This document shows positions 52,125 to 64,000 of a stretch of DNA of 64,000 nucleotides, piece by piece (position 1 is the first letter of the stretch; every line of letters starts with the position of its first letter). The position numbers and the translations under genes are program-made. Below the pieces are notes generated by a model, which did not search any database, was not told where the DNA came from, and was given only the letters and a program-made list of their open reading frames with translations. Source of the DNA: Chelonoidis abingdonii. Taxonomy: Eukaryota > Chordata > Testudines > Testudinidae. The stretch lies in the NCBI RefSeq assembly GCF_003597395.2, contig NC_133778.1, positions 12,586,211 to 12,650,210 on the forward strand. The letters are read 5' to 3'.

Positions 52125-52279
52125 TAAAGGCCCTGATTCTGCAAAGACTTACACACATGCATAACTGTAAGGTCCTGATTCAGCCAGCACTTAAACGTGT
52201 GTAACTTTAAGCAAGTGTTTGAAAGCTTTGCTGAATAGGGATGACTTAAGCACATGCATAAGTGCTTTCCTGAACTGGG
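52125..52279. repeat. Palindromic MITE remnant, AAGCACATGCATAAG type
   Basis: TTAAGCACATGCATAAGTGC and GGTCCTGATTCAGCCAGCAC belong to the same family as 47.5 kb. The 904-bp hAT-like element lies immediately after it, and CACATGCTTAAAGCACATGG at 53236 looks like more of the same family. Confidence 0.6.
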
Positions 52280-52287
52280 GTCTAAGT

Positions 52288-53191
52288 TAGGGTTGCCAAC
52301 CCTCCCGGTTTCGCCTGGAGTCTCCTGGAATCGGGCTCTATCTCCTGGAGGCTGCTGAAGCCAAATCAGGAGATTTGATGTCGCTAAAAGTTCAGTGGTG
52401 CAGCAGGGCTAAGGCAGGCTCCCTGCCTGATCTGGCCCCATGCCACTCCCGAAAGCAGCTGATATGTCCCTGAGGCCCCTGGCGGGACATGGGGTCTCCA
52501 CACGCTGCCCATGCACTGAGCACCAACTCCACAGCTCCCACTGGCCGGGAATTGCAGCCAATGGGAGCTGCGGGGGCAAAGCCTGTAGGCAGGGGCAGTG
52601 TATGGAGTCCCCTGCCCCTCCCAGAGGGGCTACAGTGATGTGCTGGTTGCTTCCAGGGGTGGTGCACAGAGGGAGCAGTGAGGCGCCACCTGGCCCCACT
52701 TACCTCAAGCAGCTCCCGGGCGGTGGCAGTGCGAGGCTAAGGCAGGCTCTGCTCCCGCAGCTCCTATTGGCAGCAGTTCCTGGCCAATGGGAGCTGCAGA
52801 GTTGGCATTCGGGGCATGGGCAGCATGTGAAGACACCTCCCCCCCACCAGGGGCCTTAGGGACATGCCAGCTGCTTCTGGGAGTGGCGTGGGGCCAGGGC
52901 AGGCAGGCAGCCTGCTTTAGCCCTGCTGCACTGCCGCCTGAGGAAAGCGCTGCCAGCACCCTGCACTGCTTCCTGCACCCCAACCCCCTGCTCCAGGCTC
53001 AGCCCGGAGCCCCATCCCACATTCCAAATCCCTTGGCCCCAGAGCCCACAACTCCTCCCGCACCCCTGCCCAGTGAAGGTGGGGGAGAGTGAGCAATGGA
53101 GGGAGGAGGACTGGAGTAAGTGGGGTGGGATGGGGCAGGTTGCAGGGCAAGGGTGTCTTGGGTTTGTGTGATTAGAGAGTTGGCAACCCTA
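52288..53191. mobile_element. 904-bp GC-rich hAT-like element
   Basis: The ends are TAGGGTTGCCAACCCTC and the complement of GAGAGTTGGCAACCCTA. Flanking 8-base duplications are GTCTAAGT (52280-52287) and GTCTATGT (53192-53199), 7 of 8 identical. The inside is GC-rich and partly duplicated (blocks such as CAGCTCCCACTGGCCGGGAA near 52530 and similar text near 52770). Several open frames of 90-140 codons come from its composition and show no transposase. It sits within an older palindromic repeat. Confidence 0.8.
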
Positions 53192-53802
53192 GTCTATGTA
53201 CACAGGATATCTCAATGAGTTCAAGAGAGCTACCCACACATGCTTAAAGCACATGGATAAGTCTTTTTTGGGTTGGACCCTAAGGCTTATTGTTACAATC
53301 CTACATTTTACAATTGTGTAAAATTTAAAGGCCTGAGTTTTGTAGTATAGAACAATGTATTTACTTACTGTATCCAGGAGTCTCAACTATATTGACTCAA
53401 CTCTGCCATGTTTTTAGATACACCATATCTACCCCCCACTCTCTCTCTTTTAATACATAGATTTTTTTTTTTTAAAAAAAAACTTGCACTGTTAACTATT
53501 CTTTGTATCTGTTTTGTATTGAATTTTGAAGTTTTGTACACAACTGGGTGGATTTGTTTCTTGTTTTATTTGGACTCTAATAACTTCTGATTTCATCCAA
53601 GTCAAACTGAAACTAGGATTTTCTTCCAAGAGTCTTTTTCCATTTTCAGACTTCAATTGAAAAAAATGTATCAGTTTATACAAGTCTGCATTCGGTTTGT
53701 TACTAAATTTTAATTTAATGCTGAATCCTGCTAAACTGGTAGAAAGAATGGACCTTTACTTTAGTTACAAAACCAGACTTAAACCACTTTGGAATTTCAC
53801 TC

Positions 53803-53827
53803 TGTGTGTGTGTGTGTGTGTGTGTGT
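53803..53827. repeat. TG dinucleotide microsatellite
   Basis: Twelve TG units. Confidence 0.95.
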
Positions 53828-54604
53828 AGTATTTGTTGTGAAAAGTAGTGTAGACAACATGCTGTATCTATTGTGTGTATCTCTTCCATAATAAATTCAC
53901 TATGAGCTCATGGCTATTTTAATTGAATTTGATATTTCCAAAGAGGAGGAATCAGTAGCTACATTAGAGATTACAGGTTAACTGTAAATCAGCATAGCTC
54001 CATTAAAATCAGTGAAGCTAAAACACCAGTTGATGATCTCGTTTATAAGCTGCCTTTGTTATGATGATCAGCCTTGCCTTCAAACACTTTCAGTAGCAAA
54101 AGAAATCTTTAAAATGTTGGTAGAGTTGAAGATTTTATTGCCATGAAGCATTGGTCTTGCATCCAAGCCTTGGGTTATATTATGTGAATACCCTGGCAAA
54201 TAGTAACCTTGATGAAGGTTTTCTGAAATTCATAATAGCAATATGGTAACAGAAGTGGTTGAAGTTGCTGGCATGGTATTGTTACCAGTGAACAGATTCC
54301 AGTTCCACACACTGAAGGCTTCTTCAGGTGTTGTGCGGGAAAGCCACTGTTTTGAGTCAGACACTTTCTTGTACATATTGCTGCATATTAACTCCAGTCT
54401 GAACACAATCTTACACCTTTTGCCTACTCACTTTCAGATGTAGTCAACCTCCACTGTTCCCATGTGGTTTATTTAAAATCAAATAAAGCCTTTGAATCCT
54501 TGAGTCATTTTCATTAGGACTGTTTCATCTGTGCAGTATTAACTATATCTGCCTTATCTACTAGAATAGAGCTGAGCTGAGAAGCCGTGCACTCTGAAAT
54601 AATG

Positions 54605-54760
54605 CACTGAGTTGGGAGTCTGGCGGTCCTGAATTCTAATTCTGGCTTTTCCACTGGCTCACTGGGTAGACTTGAGCAAGTTGCTTCAACTTTGTTTCAT
54701 TTTCCTCTTGCCCACCTGCTTCCCAAGGTTGCTGTTAGGATAATTACCGTAATTAGTCCT
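54605..54760 (+). mobile_element. MIR-like SINE fragment
   Basis: GAGTTGGGAGTCTGGCGGTC and GACTTGAGCAAGTTGCTTCA are present. Confidence 0.62.
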
Positions 54761-54829
54761 TTCCTGTCCAGCTTTTTGATTGCGTGAAAGGCTACAGGAT
54801 AAAAATGCTAAATATTCTTAACAATTGTC

Positions 54830-57040
54830 TGGGTATCGTTAGGTGTACCATAGCTGTTCTATATAGTGCATGTTGATTCTGTGCTTTTCATCTGTCTGAT
54901 CTTTATCGCATACAGTTCTGGATTAAGAGACGTCCATAACAAAGGCGGGTTGGTCCTGCCCAAGCTTCCCTTGTACAGATGAATCTAGTCTCAACTTTTC
55001 AGTTTCTCTCATTTCTTCTAGTTGTACTGTATGCACTGATTGTTCAGCACATGTCCTTGAATATGGAACATTCACGTGTGGGAATCTTGACGATCCCACA
55101 TCGTTCCTTGCTTCATTTGCAGTTTACCTTATTAGCACCTTTGCTCCTGTTGGAAAAAGTCTGGAGAAACAAGACACCTCCAAACATGCTGATAAGGAGC
55201 ACGCCTTGGCCTTCCTGAGAATAATAATGGTAGTTAATTACCTATTGCAGGGAATACAAATCTCTCTTCTAACTCCATTCATTCAGGCAACAATGAAAAA
55301 TCTCAAACCTATTGATGATCATGCCCATTGGAATTCTCACTAAACCAGAGAGCAATCCTTGTTGTTATCAACTAACCAGTCTATGTGTTTTCAAAAAAAA
55401 ATGTGGCAGAGAGGAGCTCTCTCTCCACAGTTTTGTTGCAGGAAGGAGCAATTTGGTAGAGCTATTTAAAAATAAGAAGACAACCTGCTCCCTTATTCCT
55501 GTTTTGCTACTATGTTATACTTTTTGCAGGTCAGTTTGACTACTGTTCCTTTAGGGGCTAAACTGACTGCCTGTCCTTAACCCACCAACATTTTCGCATG
55601 GATTGGAGGCCTTTCTGGAATTGGAATTGGCATATGGAGCCTTTCATCTTGAGACCTCCAGTTAGAATCTGGCTGAAGTCTGGTAGTGACCAAAACTCAT
55701 TACCACATATACCGTGGCTGTAGGGTGGTCTGTAGAAACGGGTTGATGATCTGAGTATAGTTCCCAGTAGATCTATAAAAAACCTTTCAAAGCTAATGTT
55801 TAAAATCAAATTTACACAAGTTAAGAGGGAAGGTACTGTACATCTGGGTTCAGGCTTGAGTTATGAGGGATTACAAGTATCAGTTACAAGGCTCACAGGA
55901 TACATACATAGTACATAACCAGCACAGAACCAGATGGGGGGGGAGTGAGTTTTTAAAAGGTCAGTGAATATGTGGTCTCGGGTACGCCACCCATAGAATG
56001 TCAGTATTGGCGTAGTGAATAAGTGCATGAGTGGGGTGCGTCCCTTGGTTTGTCAGGGAAGGAAGGAAGAGGGTTATTTCCCTGGCCGGCATTCTTGATT
56101 ACACAACCTGGTACTGATGGTGTCCCATGGTATGTTCCGTGTAGATGTCTCTGGACCACCTAATGGTGTACAAACAACCAGGGCTGGCACCTTTAGTGAC
56201 AGTCTCTGCAGAAGGAGGACAAGGAATGAATGAAACACAGAGACTGCACTGCAGTCTCATTCCTAGGGCTTCCTACAGTATTTAATAGTGATATCACTAG
56301 TTGGATTCACTTGAAATTAGGTTCTACAGAAATTACTCTTAAGACTCCATATAATTTAATAAAGAAGACTTATTTTTTATATGTTTCTGAAGTACCGTAT
56401 AGAATATGATAGCAAGGATATAATTCCCTGACTAATTTTTATGGGTGGTTTTAAAAAAAAAAAAAAAAAAAAAAGTTAGAAAAGTTTATTTTTTCTATCA
56501 AAGTTTATAGGCCTTTTCTATAGGGCTGCTTTCTCCGGTGCTGGTTGAGGCACTGTGGTATGTGTCATCTGCAGACCCATTGCCTTTGCTGTACTCTGGA
56601 TAAACAGATGATTCCGATTTCCCAGACTGTCAATCTGACACCTTTCAGGAGCACCCTATTTACTCAAAACCAGGGGAAAACCTTATTTTCCTTGAGTTTC
56701 ATCTCCAGGATGGAAGCTTGAGTGACAGAAAGAGAGACTCAACACAGTGAAGAGCCAAGTGCAACAGTGTGTGTGTGCCCTTGTGTTTCGGGCCCAAGGT
56801 AGGATCAATCGCATCGCTCCTGGATGAAGCCTGGATTGATTACAGCGGCCATTGCCATAAGATACCCAGCTCTATCCCTGGGGAGAGCTGTGCACTTAAT
56901 GCGTTTGTCATTTATCATGGAGCGAAATGGACTGATAGAAACTGTGAGCTAGTACATCCAGAGAGCTGCACATCGGGACTTCAGTGGGACAGATAAAGAT
57001 AACTGCAAATTATTGGACTTAATACAGAAACCACTGCATG
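54830..57040 (+). other. IKZF2: IKZF2 intron, no gene seen
   Basis: Only the poly-A tract stands out. Confidence 0.5.
56453..56474. repeat. Poly-A tract, 22 bases
   Basis: Uninterrupted A run without a clear retrocopy upstream. Confidence 0.9.
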
Positions 57041-57044
57041 AAAT

Positions 57045-57120
57045 TATCTGGCTTGTGTTATGCAGGAGGTCGGATTAGATGATCATATTGGGCCCCTTCT
57101 GCCTTTCCCATGAATTTCTC
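57045..57120 (+). mobile_element. CR1-type 3' end, about 75-base stub
   Basis: GCAGGAGGTCGGATTAGATG then CCCCTTCTGCC matches the same terminus. Confidence 0.7.
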
Positions 57121-58679
57121 CACCCACATAATTCCTCTCATGATGTATAATTTTATTTCCTTGTTTATACAGTGACTGCTGACAGAAGTCCTTTGATTTT
57201 GCAAAGGATTGCATAAAAGTCTGCCATTGTGAGGCAGAGGTGATGTATTACCAGGACTTCCTATGAACTTTCTTTTCTTCTGTATATGTCTCTCTCTGTA
57301 GTTCTTTCTCCTCATGGAAATGGGGAAACAAAAGGTTTTGTTTTTATCCCTGCAGAGTGAGAGGATATGTCTCTGGCATGATTACAGCCAGCATTGGAAG
57401 GGTGCAGCTGGATTTGGAAGAACAGTGCAGTTTTCAGCCCTCTTCATCTCCTTCCCTCCCCCCCTTACAATTTAAATTTGTATTAATTAATCCAAGGATC
57501 AATACAGTATTTTGTATGACAGTTACCAGGGCAGATTCTCTGATGGACTATAAATGGGCTCGCCATCTGTGAAAGGGAATCCTAGTAAGGAATTCTAGAA
57601 ATTTTACATAGTGTGCTCCAAAGCCTATGAGATCCAAACAGGGCTTTCTGCATTATAGAACTCGCATGTCTGCAAGATCATGTGAAAACACTGGTATGAA
57701 AGCAAAGTAGTGGAAGGATCACCTGCTAGTTAAAACCTCCCACTCAGAGGTCTTTAAAGGCGAACACATTACAGTGTGTTCGGGTGCTTTATCCCAAACT
57801 CTGGACAAGATTGCAGGGCTGTATTCTTTATAGTTAATGGCTTTAATTAAAACACCAGTAATACATTGTCCAAGCCATTACTGCAGGATAGTCTATGGCC
57901 TTCTGCACTGGAACACTCTCCATGAGTAGCAAACTGTGATGTGGTGATGAAATGACTACGATGAAGGAGAAAACAGGTTAAGACTGATGGCTGGAAAACT
58001 TTTCATGGGTATAAAAAAAAAAAATTGATTAAAAGAATGTGTACATAAAAACTTTCATGGAACTGGGATACTGTGAAAATCTTTCTAATATTGCTATCTT
58101 GCAAGAGCAATACTGTAGCGTTAGCTTCAACGAAGTGTAATGAAACGTGGCAGTATAGATACACCATGCAGATGTCATGGTCATCAGCCGGGGTAAACCA
58201 AGACGCCAGATCTACTGGCTTCTGTTACTCAAACTAACGGAGAACTTCTTATGTGTGAGAAAGTAGCAGGCGGTTGTAGTTGCAGCAGACAGCCACTAGG
58301 GGGTGACATAATTTCACACAGAACAGTTTATTGCACAAGCTTCAGCGGTATCGCTACCATAGGGGTGGAGAGTGGAGATAATAAAGCTGTAATGGTTAGG
58401 CTGAGAAATTGTTGTTTGTTTATATCATTGTAATGCCTGGAAGCCTCTATCTAGGATCAGGTATTGATGTGTGCTTATTTACGTTTTATATATTAAAATA
58501 TATCTATAACGAATGTTGTATAAAAATGGAATATATTTTGATTGTTTCCTTCTCCCTCAACCTTAATATTTTGCTAGCCTTTTGGAAGGGGGTGAGGAGG
58601 ATAATGGAGCTAAAATCCCTAATGCCTATTATCATGTCAGCCGCTTTATTTTTATGTCATATACCAGTCCCTCTCCCTT

Positions 58680-58830
58680 TGTCTGCCTTGTCTGTCTAGA
58701 TTGTAAATTCCTTGGGGCAGGGTGTGTGTGTGTCTCTCTCTCTTTCTGTGTTTTTTATAGTGCCTATAATAATGGGGCCCCAATCTCAAATGAACCCTCC
58801 TGGTGTTCCTAGAATACATATAATGAGAAA
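58680..58830 (+). mobile_element. SINE tail fragment with embedded GT/CT run
   Basis: TAGATTGTAAATTCCTTGGG, TAGTGCCTATAATAATGGGG and CTAGAATACATATAATG match the tail of the 61-kb SINE. The tRNA-like head is absent. Confidence 0.7.
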
Positions 58831-58889
58831 AAATTATTGATTAGACCCATAATGGAAAATACTGCAGTTTGGGGTAGGTGCCTTTTTAA

Positions 58890-59105
58890 ATACAATATCA
58901 GAAGGTTAGCAGTGTTAGTCTGGATCTGTAAAAAGTGACAGAGTCCTGTGGCACCTTATAGACTAACAGGCGTATTGAGCATATGCTTTCATGGGTGAAT
59001 ACCCATACCATCATGCATCTGACGAAGGAGGTATTCACCCACGAAAGCTTATGCTCCAATATGTCTGTCAGTCCATAAGGTGCCACAGGACTCTGTCGTT
59101 TTTTA
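58890..59105. repeat. Palindromic repeat with about 67-base arms
   Basis: Arms 58937-59003 and 59030-59097 are complementary with scattered mismatches around a 26-base loop. Key blocks are CAGAGTCCTGTGGCACCTTA and its complement. It resembles a repeat I associate with turtles; I cannot assign its class. Confidence 0.8.
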
Positions 59106-59714
59106 AGTACAGTTAAATATAAGCCACAAAGCACCTTTTTGTCCGTCCACCCTATTGGGTTTTACCAAAAGTACAACTCCGTACGTTACCTCATGAGGTA
59201 AAGTGGAGTTAAATCATGTAAAGTGATCACTCAATGATATGCCAAGTCTTGATCAGTATTGTATGCTATTATATGCTAATCAAGTTGCTGCGTGCGGTGT
59301 GTCCTGATACCTTGTAGGGTTTTGTCAGATGTTAACTCATCTCTTGCCACAATAACTCAAAGTCAGCTCCTCTCGGTGTATATATTTTGAGTGTGGTGTC
59401 TTAAAGACATCCATAGTTTTGAGCTACTGATATCTGGATATACTGTAGTTCCCCAGAACAGAGAGGCAGTGTGACCCAAAGCTCGTGTATTCTGCTCCTT
59501 GAGCCTGCATTTCTTATGTTCTGTAATCCTAACGTAAAGCTAGGTTTACATGTTTTGTCAGGGTCTACATGTCTTCAAAGCAGCAGCTGTTTTTGTTACG
59601 TGTTGATACAGAAACCCAGAAATAGTACCTCCATGGAGCTGCACATAAAGAACTTAAATTGATTCAGCAAAGAACACTGGCACACATCACAGTCTCAATC
59701 CATAAATCGTAAGG

Positions 59715-59865
59715 GTGGAGTCCTGATCCTCAGCGGGTTCTCCAGGGCTACTCAGGCTCTTTTCTACCTTACACCAGATGTAGTCTCACTGAAGTTAGTA
59801 GGGCTACTTGTGGAGTAAGATTCTACTCTGTGTGAGTAAGGATACCAGAATCTGGCCCATAAGAA
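59715..59865. repeat. Palindromic MITE, CAGAATCTGGCC type
   Basis: The right end is GTGTGAGTAAGGATACCAGA then ATCTGGCC. The middle is CTCACTGAAGTTAGTAGGGC. Confidence 0.62.
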
Positions 59866-61249
59866 ATAATAATATCCTCTTGTTGCATCTCCTTACGACA
59901 AAGCAATCTGTATCTATTCTACACTCAAGCTGTGGCTTCTGTAGGCTAGATGCAAATTCCAAACTTGAAGATGCTAGGCCTGAATCTCCTGTCTCTCAGG
60001 CCTGTGCAAATCAGGTATAACTCAGTGGAAACCGGTCGATTCAGTCAGGGGAAGTCCTGCCAACACTGAATCTATAAAGGCTTGAACTTTGGTCCTGTTA
60101 GTGAATGAACTCTGAAAGAGAGAGAGAGATTCAGATACATTGTTGTGTACTGCAGTCCACTGCCTGTGCATATAACAGCACATTTTGTATGTGGCATTTT
60201 TGCTCCAGATGTGAAAAAGATCCAGTAAAAATCTAGAGAGGAGGATGGCCTTTTTAATGTCATTGAGTGCACTTCCCACCATGTCTTTTCATATCTCCCG
60301 TAATGTGTATATAGGAGACAGACTAGATGACTTAAGTGTCTTCTTCCCTTTTTCCTCCAATCCCTTACACTGTGTTTGCCCAAAGTGCTGCAGCTCTGAA
60401 GCCTTGTTTTTTTTTTTGTTTGTTTTGTTTTTGTTTTATTTTTTACATTGGGACACATCCATCTTCTACAGGGAAATGCCCTGATGCCCAGCCACGACAA
60501 ATAAACAACTGGCTTACTGGGAATACGACTCTGGTTATAAACTACCTTGCCTGAAGCTCCCAAGTTGTCTCCACAGCCCCTCAGGAGAGTGAGAAAGCTA
60601 GTTCTTCCAAAATGAGCAGAACAAGCACAAGGCATTGTGAGATTTCCAAGAAGTCACTGCAGCTCTCGATCAGCTATTAGCAATCTTTTGTCATTACAAA
60701 AAGGATTGGGAAACAACAAGGACAGTTTTGGAACAAGCAAATCCTTCTTTCTCTGCCCTTGAAGACTGTAGAGAATGGAGAGACAAGTGCCTACCTGCAT
60801 TGGATTTTGTTGGCTGGATCCAGTTGTAGCCTGAAGTTCACAAAGGTCACATCCTCAGCTGGAAGGCTGGGAAAGCAGGAGAAGCAGCAGCTTAGCTGGC
60901 TCATCCCCAGGCAAACTGGTTTGAACCAGGAAAAAGTCAGAGAATGCTAAGGAACTTCTTGCACATCACCTCAGGCTGTTGGGTATTCTGTTTCCTAGTT
61001 ACCTTTTTCCTGGTTTCAACTGAAAAGGGGTATGGGGGGAAGCATTCCTAAAAATAACCCTTTCATACCTTGGGCCAAATTCTGCTATGTTAAAACCATG
61101 TAAATACAGAACCTCTCCGCTGACATCAGTGGAATCATTTCAGCTTTATATCAGGGCAGCTGACAGCAGCATCAGAACAGATGTGCTTTTGCTGACTGAG
61201 GACTAGAAACAGGAGCTTGGTAACTGTTACATGTATTTTGTGCTGCATT

Positions 61250-61545
61250 GGGTGGCAACATAGTCTAGTGGAAGAGGCATCGGACTGGGAGTCGGGAGAC
61301 CTGTGCTCCATTCCCGGCTCTGCTACTGACCTGCTTTCTGACCTTGGGTGAGTCATTTCCTCTTTGTGTGCCTCTATTTCCCCTCCTACCTTATGTCTGT
61401 CAGTCTGTTTAGACTGTAAGGTATTTGGTGGAGGGTCTTTATTTTACTATGCATATGTGCAGCGCCTAACACAGTGGGCCCCCAAACTCAGCTGGGATCT
61501 CTAGGCACTACTGTAATGCAAATAACTAGTAGTAATAAATTTGCC
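61250..61545 (+). mobile_element. tRNA-derived SINE, near full length
   Basis: The head has an A-box-like TAGTCTAGTGG at about 61261 and a tRNA-like GGACTGGGAGTCGGGAGACC. The body has GACCTTGGGTGAGTCA and the tail has CAGCGCCTAACACAGTGGG then TAGTAATAA. The layout fits turtle/crocodilian tRNA-type SINEs. It is the best preserved copy here. Confidence 0.82.
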
Positions 61546-62557
61546 CAAACAGTACTGATGTTTAAAAAATAGTATGTAGGAGGAAGGCTATCCTGATGGA
61601 CTGGTACAGATGAATGGGCCCCTGCAACTCCCAAAGGAGTTAAAGTATTTGGCCAATTGCTTAAACCTCAAGACATTCAGCAGTGATTTTGAATTATCAT
61701 TTCACTAGTGAGTTAGTGCGGTATAGCTATGTCACAACAGCATCTGAGGAGGATTTGGGTGTGTGTGTTGTCAAATTAATTTTTTTAGAATTTGATTCTT
61801 TTAAGTCAAATGCCGTAAGCTGCATAGACTGCACACTGTAGGCTTTGTATACTGTGCCGCTTTCATGGGGTGTTAACAGCTACTGGATCTGCTTAGTAGT
61901 GAAACCAGGAGCCACTTCCATAACCTCTGCCTTCGACACCACCCTGTTAGGAGCTGGCATAGAGCGTTCCCATTCAACCTTCCCATGCACGCTAGGGTAA
62001 ATTTGGGGTTTAGTGGGTGTTTGGAGGAAGATGTCTCCTCTCTTTGCCCCTTGTACGTTAGAGGGGTCTTCTGCCTTCTGGTCTGAGATGGTACCCAGGA
62101 TCTACTGGCTTTTGCATGCTCCAGTTTCCTTTGCACTTGTTGACGTGGCTCCTCTTATGATATGCTACATAAAGCACTGGAAAGGATCATGTTTCACAAC
62201 TAAATCCTGAAGATGCTTGTGCACAAGGTCTCTTTGATATGCTCTGGCAGCCAGTGCAAAGGATTGTGGGCTAACTGATGAGAATTTATGACTGGCAAAG
62301 ATGCCAGCTGCTGCAGCTTGGCAGGAAACCACAGTTCTCTGAGAGTTAAATGTTGGAACACAGCAAGATGACTATCTCTTTTAAAAAATTAAAAAAACCC
62401 CAAACCTAACCTTCATCCCCTTCCAAAAAAAAGCCAGAGGGAAGACAATGATCCCATTTCCTGGATTGCAAAAAACAGACCCGTTGACCTAGAAAATGTC
62501 ATATGAACTCTTTAACCAGTGGTATGGGTTAATATTTAAAAAAACCTGATAAGTGTC

Positions 62558-62610
62558 CAGTCCAGCTCCCACTGCATGACTGCCATTCACTTGAATGGTA
62601 GTTGGATCAG
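62558..62610. repeat. Short palindromic repeat, degenerate
   Basis: CCAGTCCAGCTCCCACTGCA and CACTTGAATGGTAGTTGGAT are complementary halves, similar to 21083-21150. Confidence 0.5.
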
Positions 62611-63514
62611 ATATCAAGTGGCCAATAGCATGTTAAGTTGGTACACAGTGGAATTTTTTTTCTTCAGGGTTCTTAAGTGCTGGTTCAGGCAGGACGCTTG
62701 AATCCTTCTACCAGCAATGGAGACACCATAAAAGCAAAGCTGTTGTTATGCCCCTTCTACTATAAAACGGGACAAGTGGCTGATCTTGTCCAGTCAAGGC
62801 TAAGTCCTGCAGAACTTCCTTTGGCAATGTACCCACTGATGTCGATGAGAGTGTTGCGAACGTAAATACCAAAGAAGGCAACAAAGATGTTACCTGACTA
62901 AGGATCGTGTTGTTGGACACACACAGGCTTCACAAGCAATTAAAATTCCATTATATTTAAAAACAATCCCAGCCAAACCAAAGAACGGGGGAGAGAAATC
63001 CAGCCTTGCCAACAGAAACAAACCAAAAACTATCCTCAAAAATGATTTCCCAGAAACCAGTTTAACAGATAAGACATTACTGTTTGGTCCTATCATCCTG
63101 CCAGTCAACTGGACTGTGCTTATCTACCAAAGAATTTAATAAAATGTGTATCAAATATAGTAAGACAAATTTTGTTGCTTTTGAGTCCATTAAAATAATT
63201 TATTCTACAGGATATATTCATTAGTTGTCCTTTCTCCCCCCCAGCCCCCAAATTATATGTCATTTAAGATCAATATCTTGTTTTAACTTGTGATGCTATG
63301 AAAAATCAGACTCAGACTTCTGCTTTGCAATGTAAAAAGGACTTGCTATAGTGACACAAATGAATTTTCCTCTTCATCACAGTATCTGGTGTGATTTTCC
63401 TCAAGCTTCAGTGGAAATAATGAGTCATGAATACAACAGCATGTGGCATGTCCTTTGCAAGATATGTGTCTCCTCTGCATGTGCTTGCATGGCCAGGTTA
63501 AAAGACTCGAACAC

Positions 63515-63540
63515 TTTTTTTTTTTTTTTTTTTTTTTTTT
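63515..63540. repeat. Poly-T tract, 26 bases
   Basis: Uninterrupted T run. Confidence 0.9.
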
Positions 63541-63764
63541 AACCCTATTCATTTGGAACAAGTTCTCATTTGTGTGAGCATGTGCAAGTCTCCTACAAAG
63601 TACTGGATGCATCTCAGTCCAGGTGGCTGAAACACCTACCCGTTCTAGTCCTTGAGTTTCCTATATGCAGTGAGTACCAGTTACACAGTGAGTACCTGGT
63701 TCTGCTCCCACTGACTTATACCTGAAAGTCTCACAGACAGTAATGATTTTATAGTCACTCCCTC

Positions 63765-63840
63765 CCCGTATAGTAAGGAAGTATCATCCCCATTTTACAG
63801 ATAGGCAACTGAGTTACAAAGGGATTTAGGACCAGATTTC
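63765..63840 (-). mobile_element. MIR-like SINE fragment, reverse
   Basis: ATCATCCCCATTTTACAGAT and CAACTGAGTTACAAAG are the complement of a MIR-like 3' half. Confidence 0.55.
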
Positions 63841-64000
63841 CAACTCTGTTTAAGTGCTTAAAGATTCAGGCAGTGGGATTTACCTTAACTGGCTTTCAAC
63901 AGGAGTTTGGTGTCTAGCCTGCTTACCTGCTTTTGTAAATTCTACTGGGCACCTATTTTCATCTTTAGGTGCCTAAATGCCTTTGTAAATATGGCCTTAA

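Noticed and set aside
52440..53092. Frames of 90-140 codons on both strands
   Set aside because: They lie wholly inside the 904-bp hAT-like element and show no transposase motifs.
60072..60635. 187-codon minus-strand open frame
   Set aside because: No domain. The frame runs through a T-rich tract that translates to a Lys/Thr-rich run and has no splice or start context.
61250..61330. tRNA gene
   Set aside because: The A-box-like head belongs to a SINE; the B box is degenerate and there is no cloverleaf.

Overview
The window is vertebrate nuclear DNA: AT-rich, intron-rich and dense in transposable elements, with no bacterial-style gene packing. The repeats suggest a turtle (Testudines), with a crocodilian as second choice. 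They include a CR1 LINE of the subfamily abundant in turtles, several CR1 3' ends, tRNA-type SINEs and many short palindromic MITEs. Two of its short families resemble repeats I associate with turtle and crocodilian genomes. The species call is inference from repeat content.

The one gene I can support is IKZF2 (Helios, an Ikaros-family zinc-finger transcription factor) on the plus strand. Its first two coding exons are at 14568-14601 and 15404-15508, joined by an 802-base intron with good splice sites. They encode the first 46 residues plus one base of codon 47. No zinc-finger exon was found after 15508, so at least 48.5 kb of the window is the next intron. A plausible non-coding first exon ends at a GTAAGT donor at 12932/12933. 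A CpG-enriched stretch lies at about 11260-12000.

Layout: 1-11200 is upstream intergenic DNA with repeats. 11200-13060 is the candidate promoter and leader region. 13262-13506 holds a short olfactory-receptor 5' fragment flanked by splice-like signals. 14553-15508 holds the two coding exons. 15509-64000 is a repeat-rich intron. The intron contains a 2.1-kb CR1 with a decayed reverse transcriptase, a 904-bp hAT-like element, a hAT-like element with a CR1 inserted in it, a Tigger-like MITE, several short hAT-like MITEs with 7/8 or 8/8 target-site duplications, a GC-rich 1.1-kb insert and microsatellites.

Most other open frames are short and lie in repeats or low-complexity DNA, so I did not call them genes. 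The more unusual observations are the possible exonisation of the olfactory-receptor fragment, the nested element at 45.8-46.35 kb, and two long near-perfect hairpins (7.34-7.44 kb and 58.94-59.10 kb).
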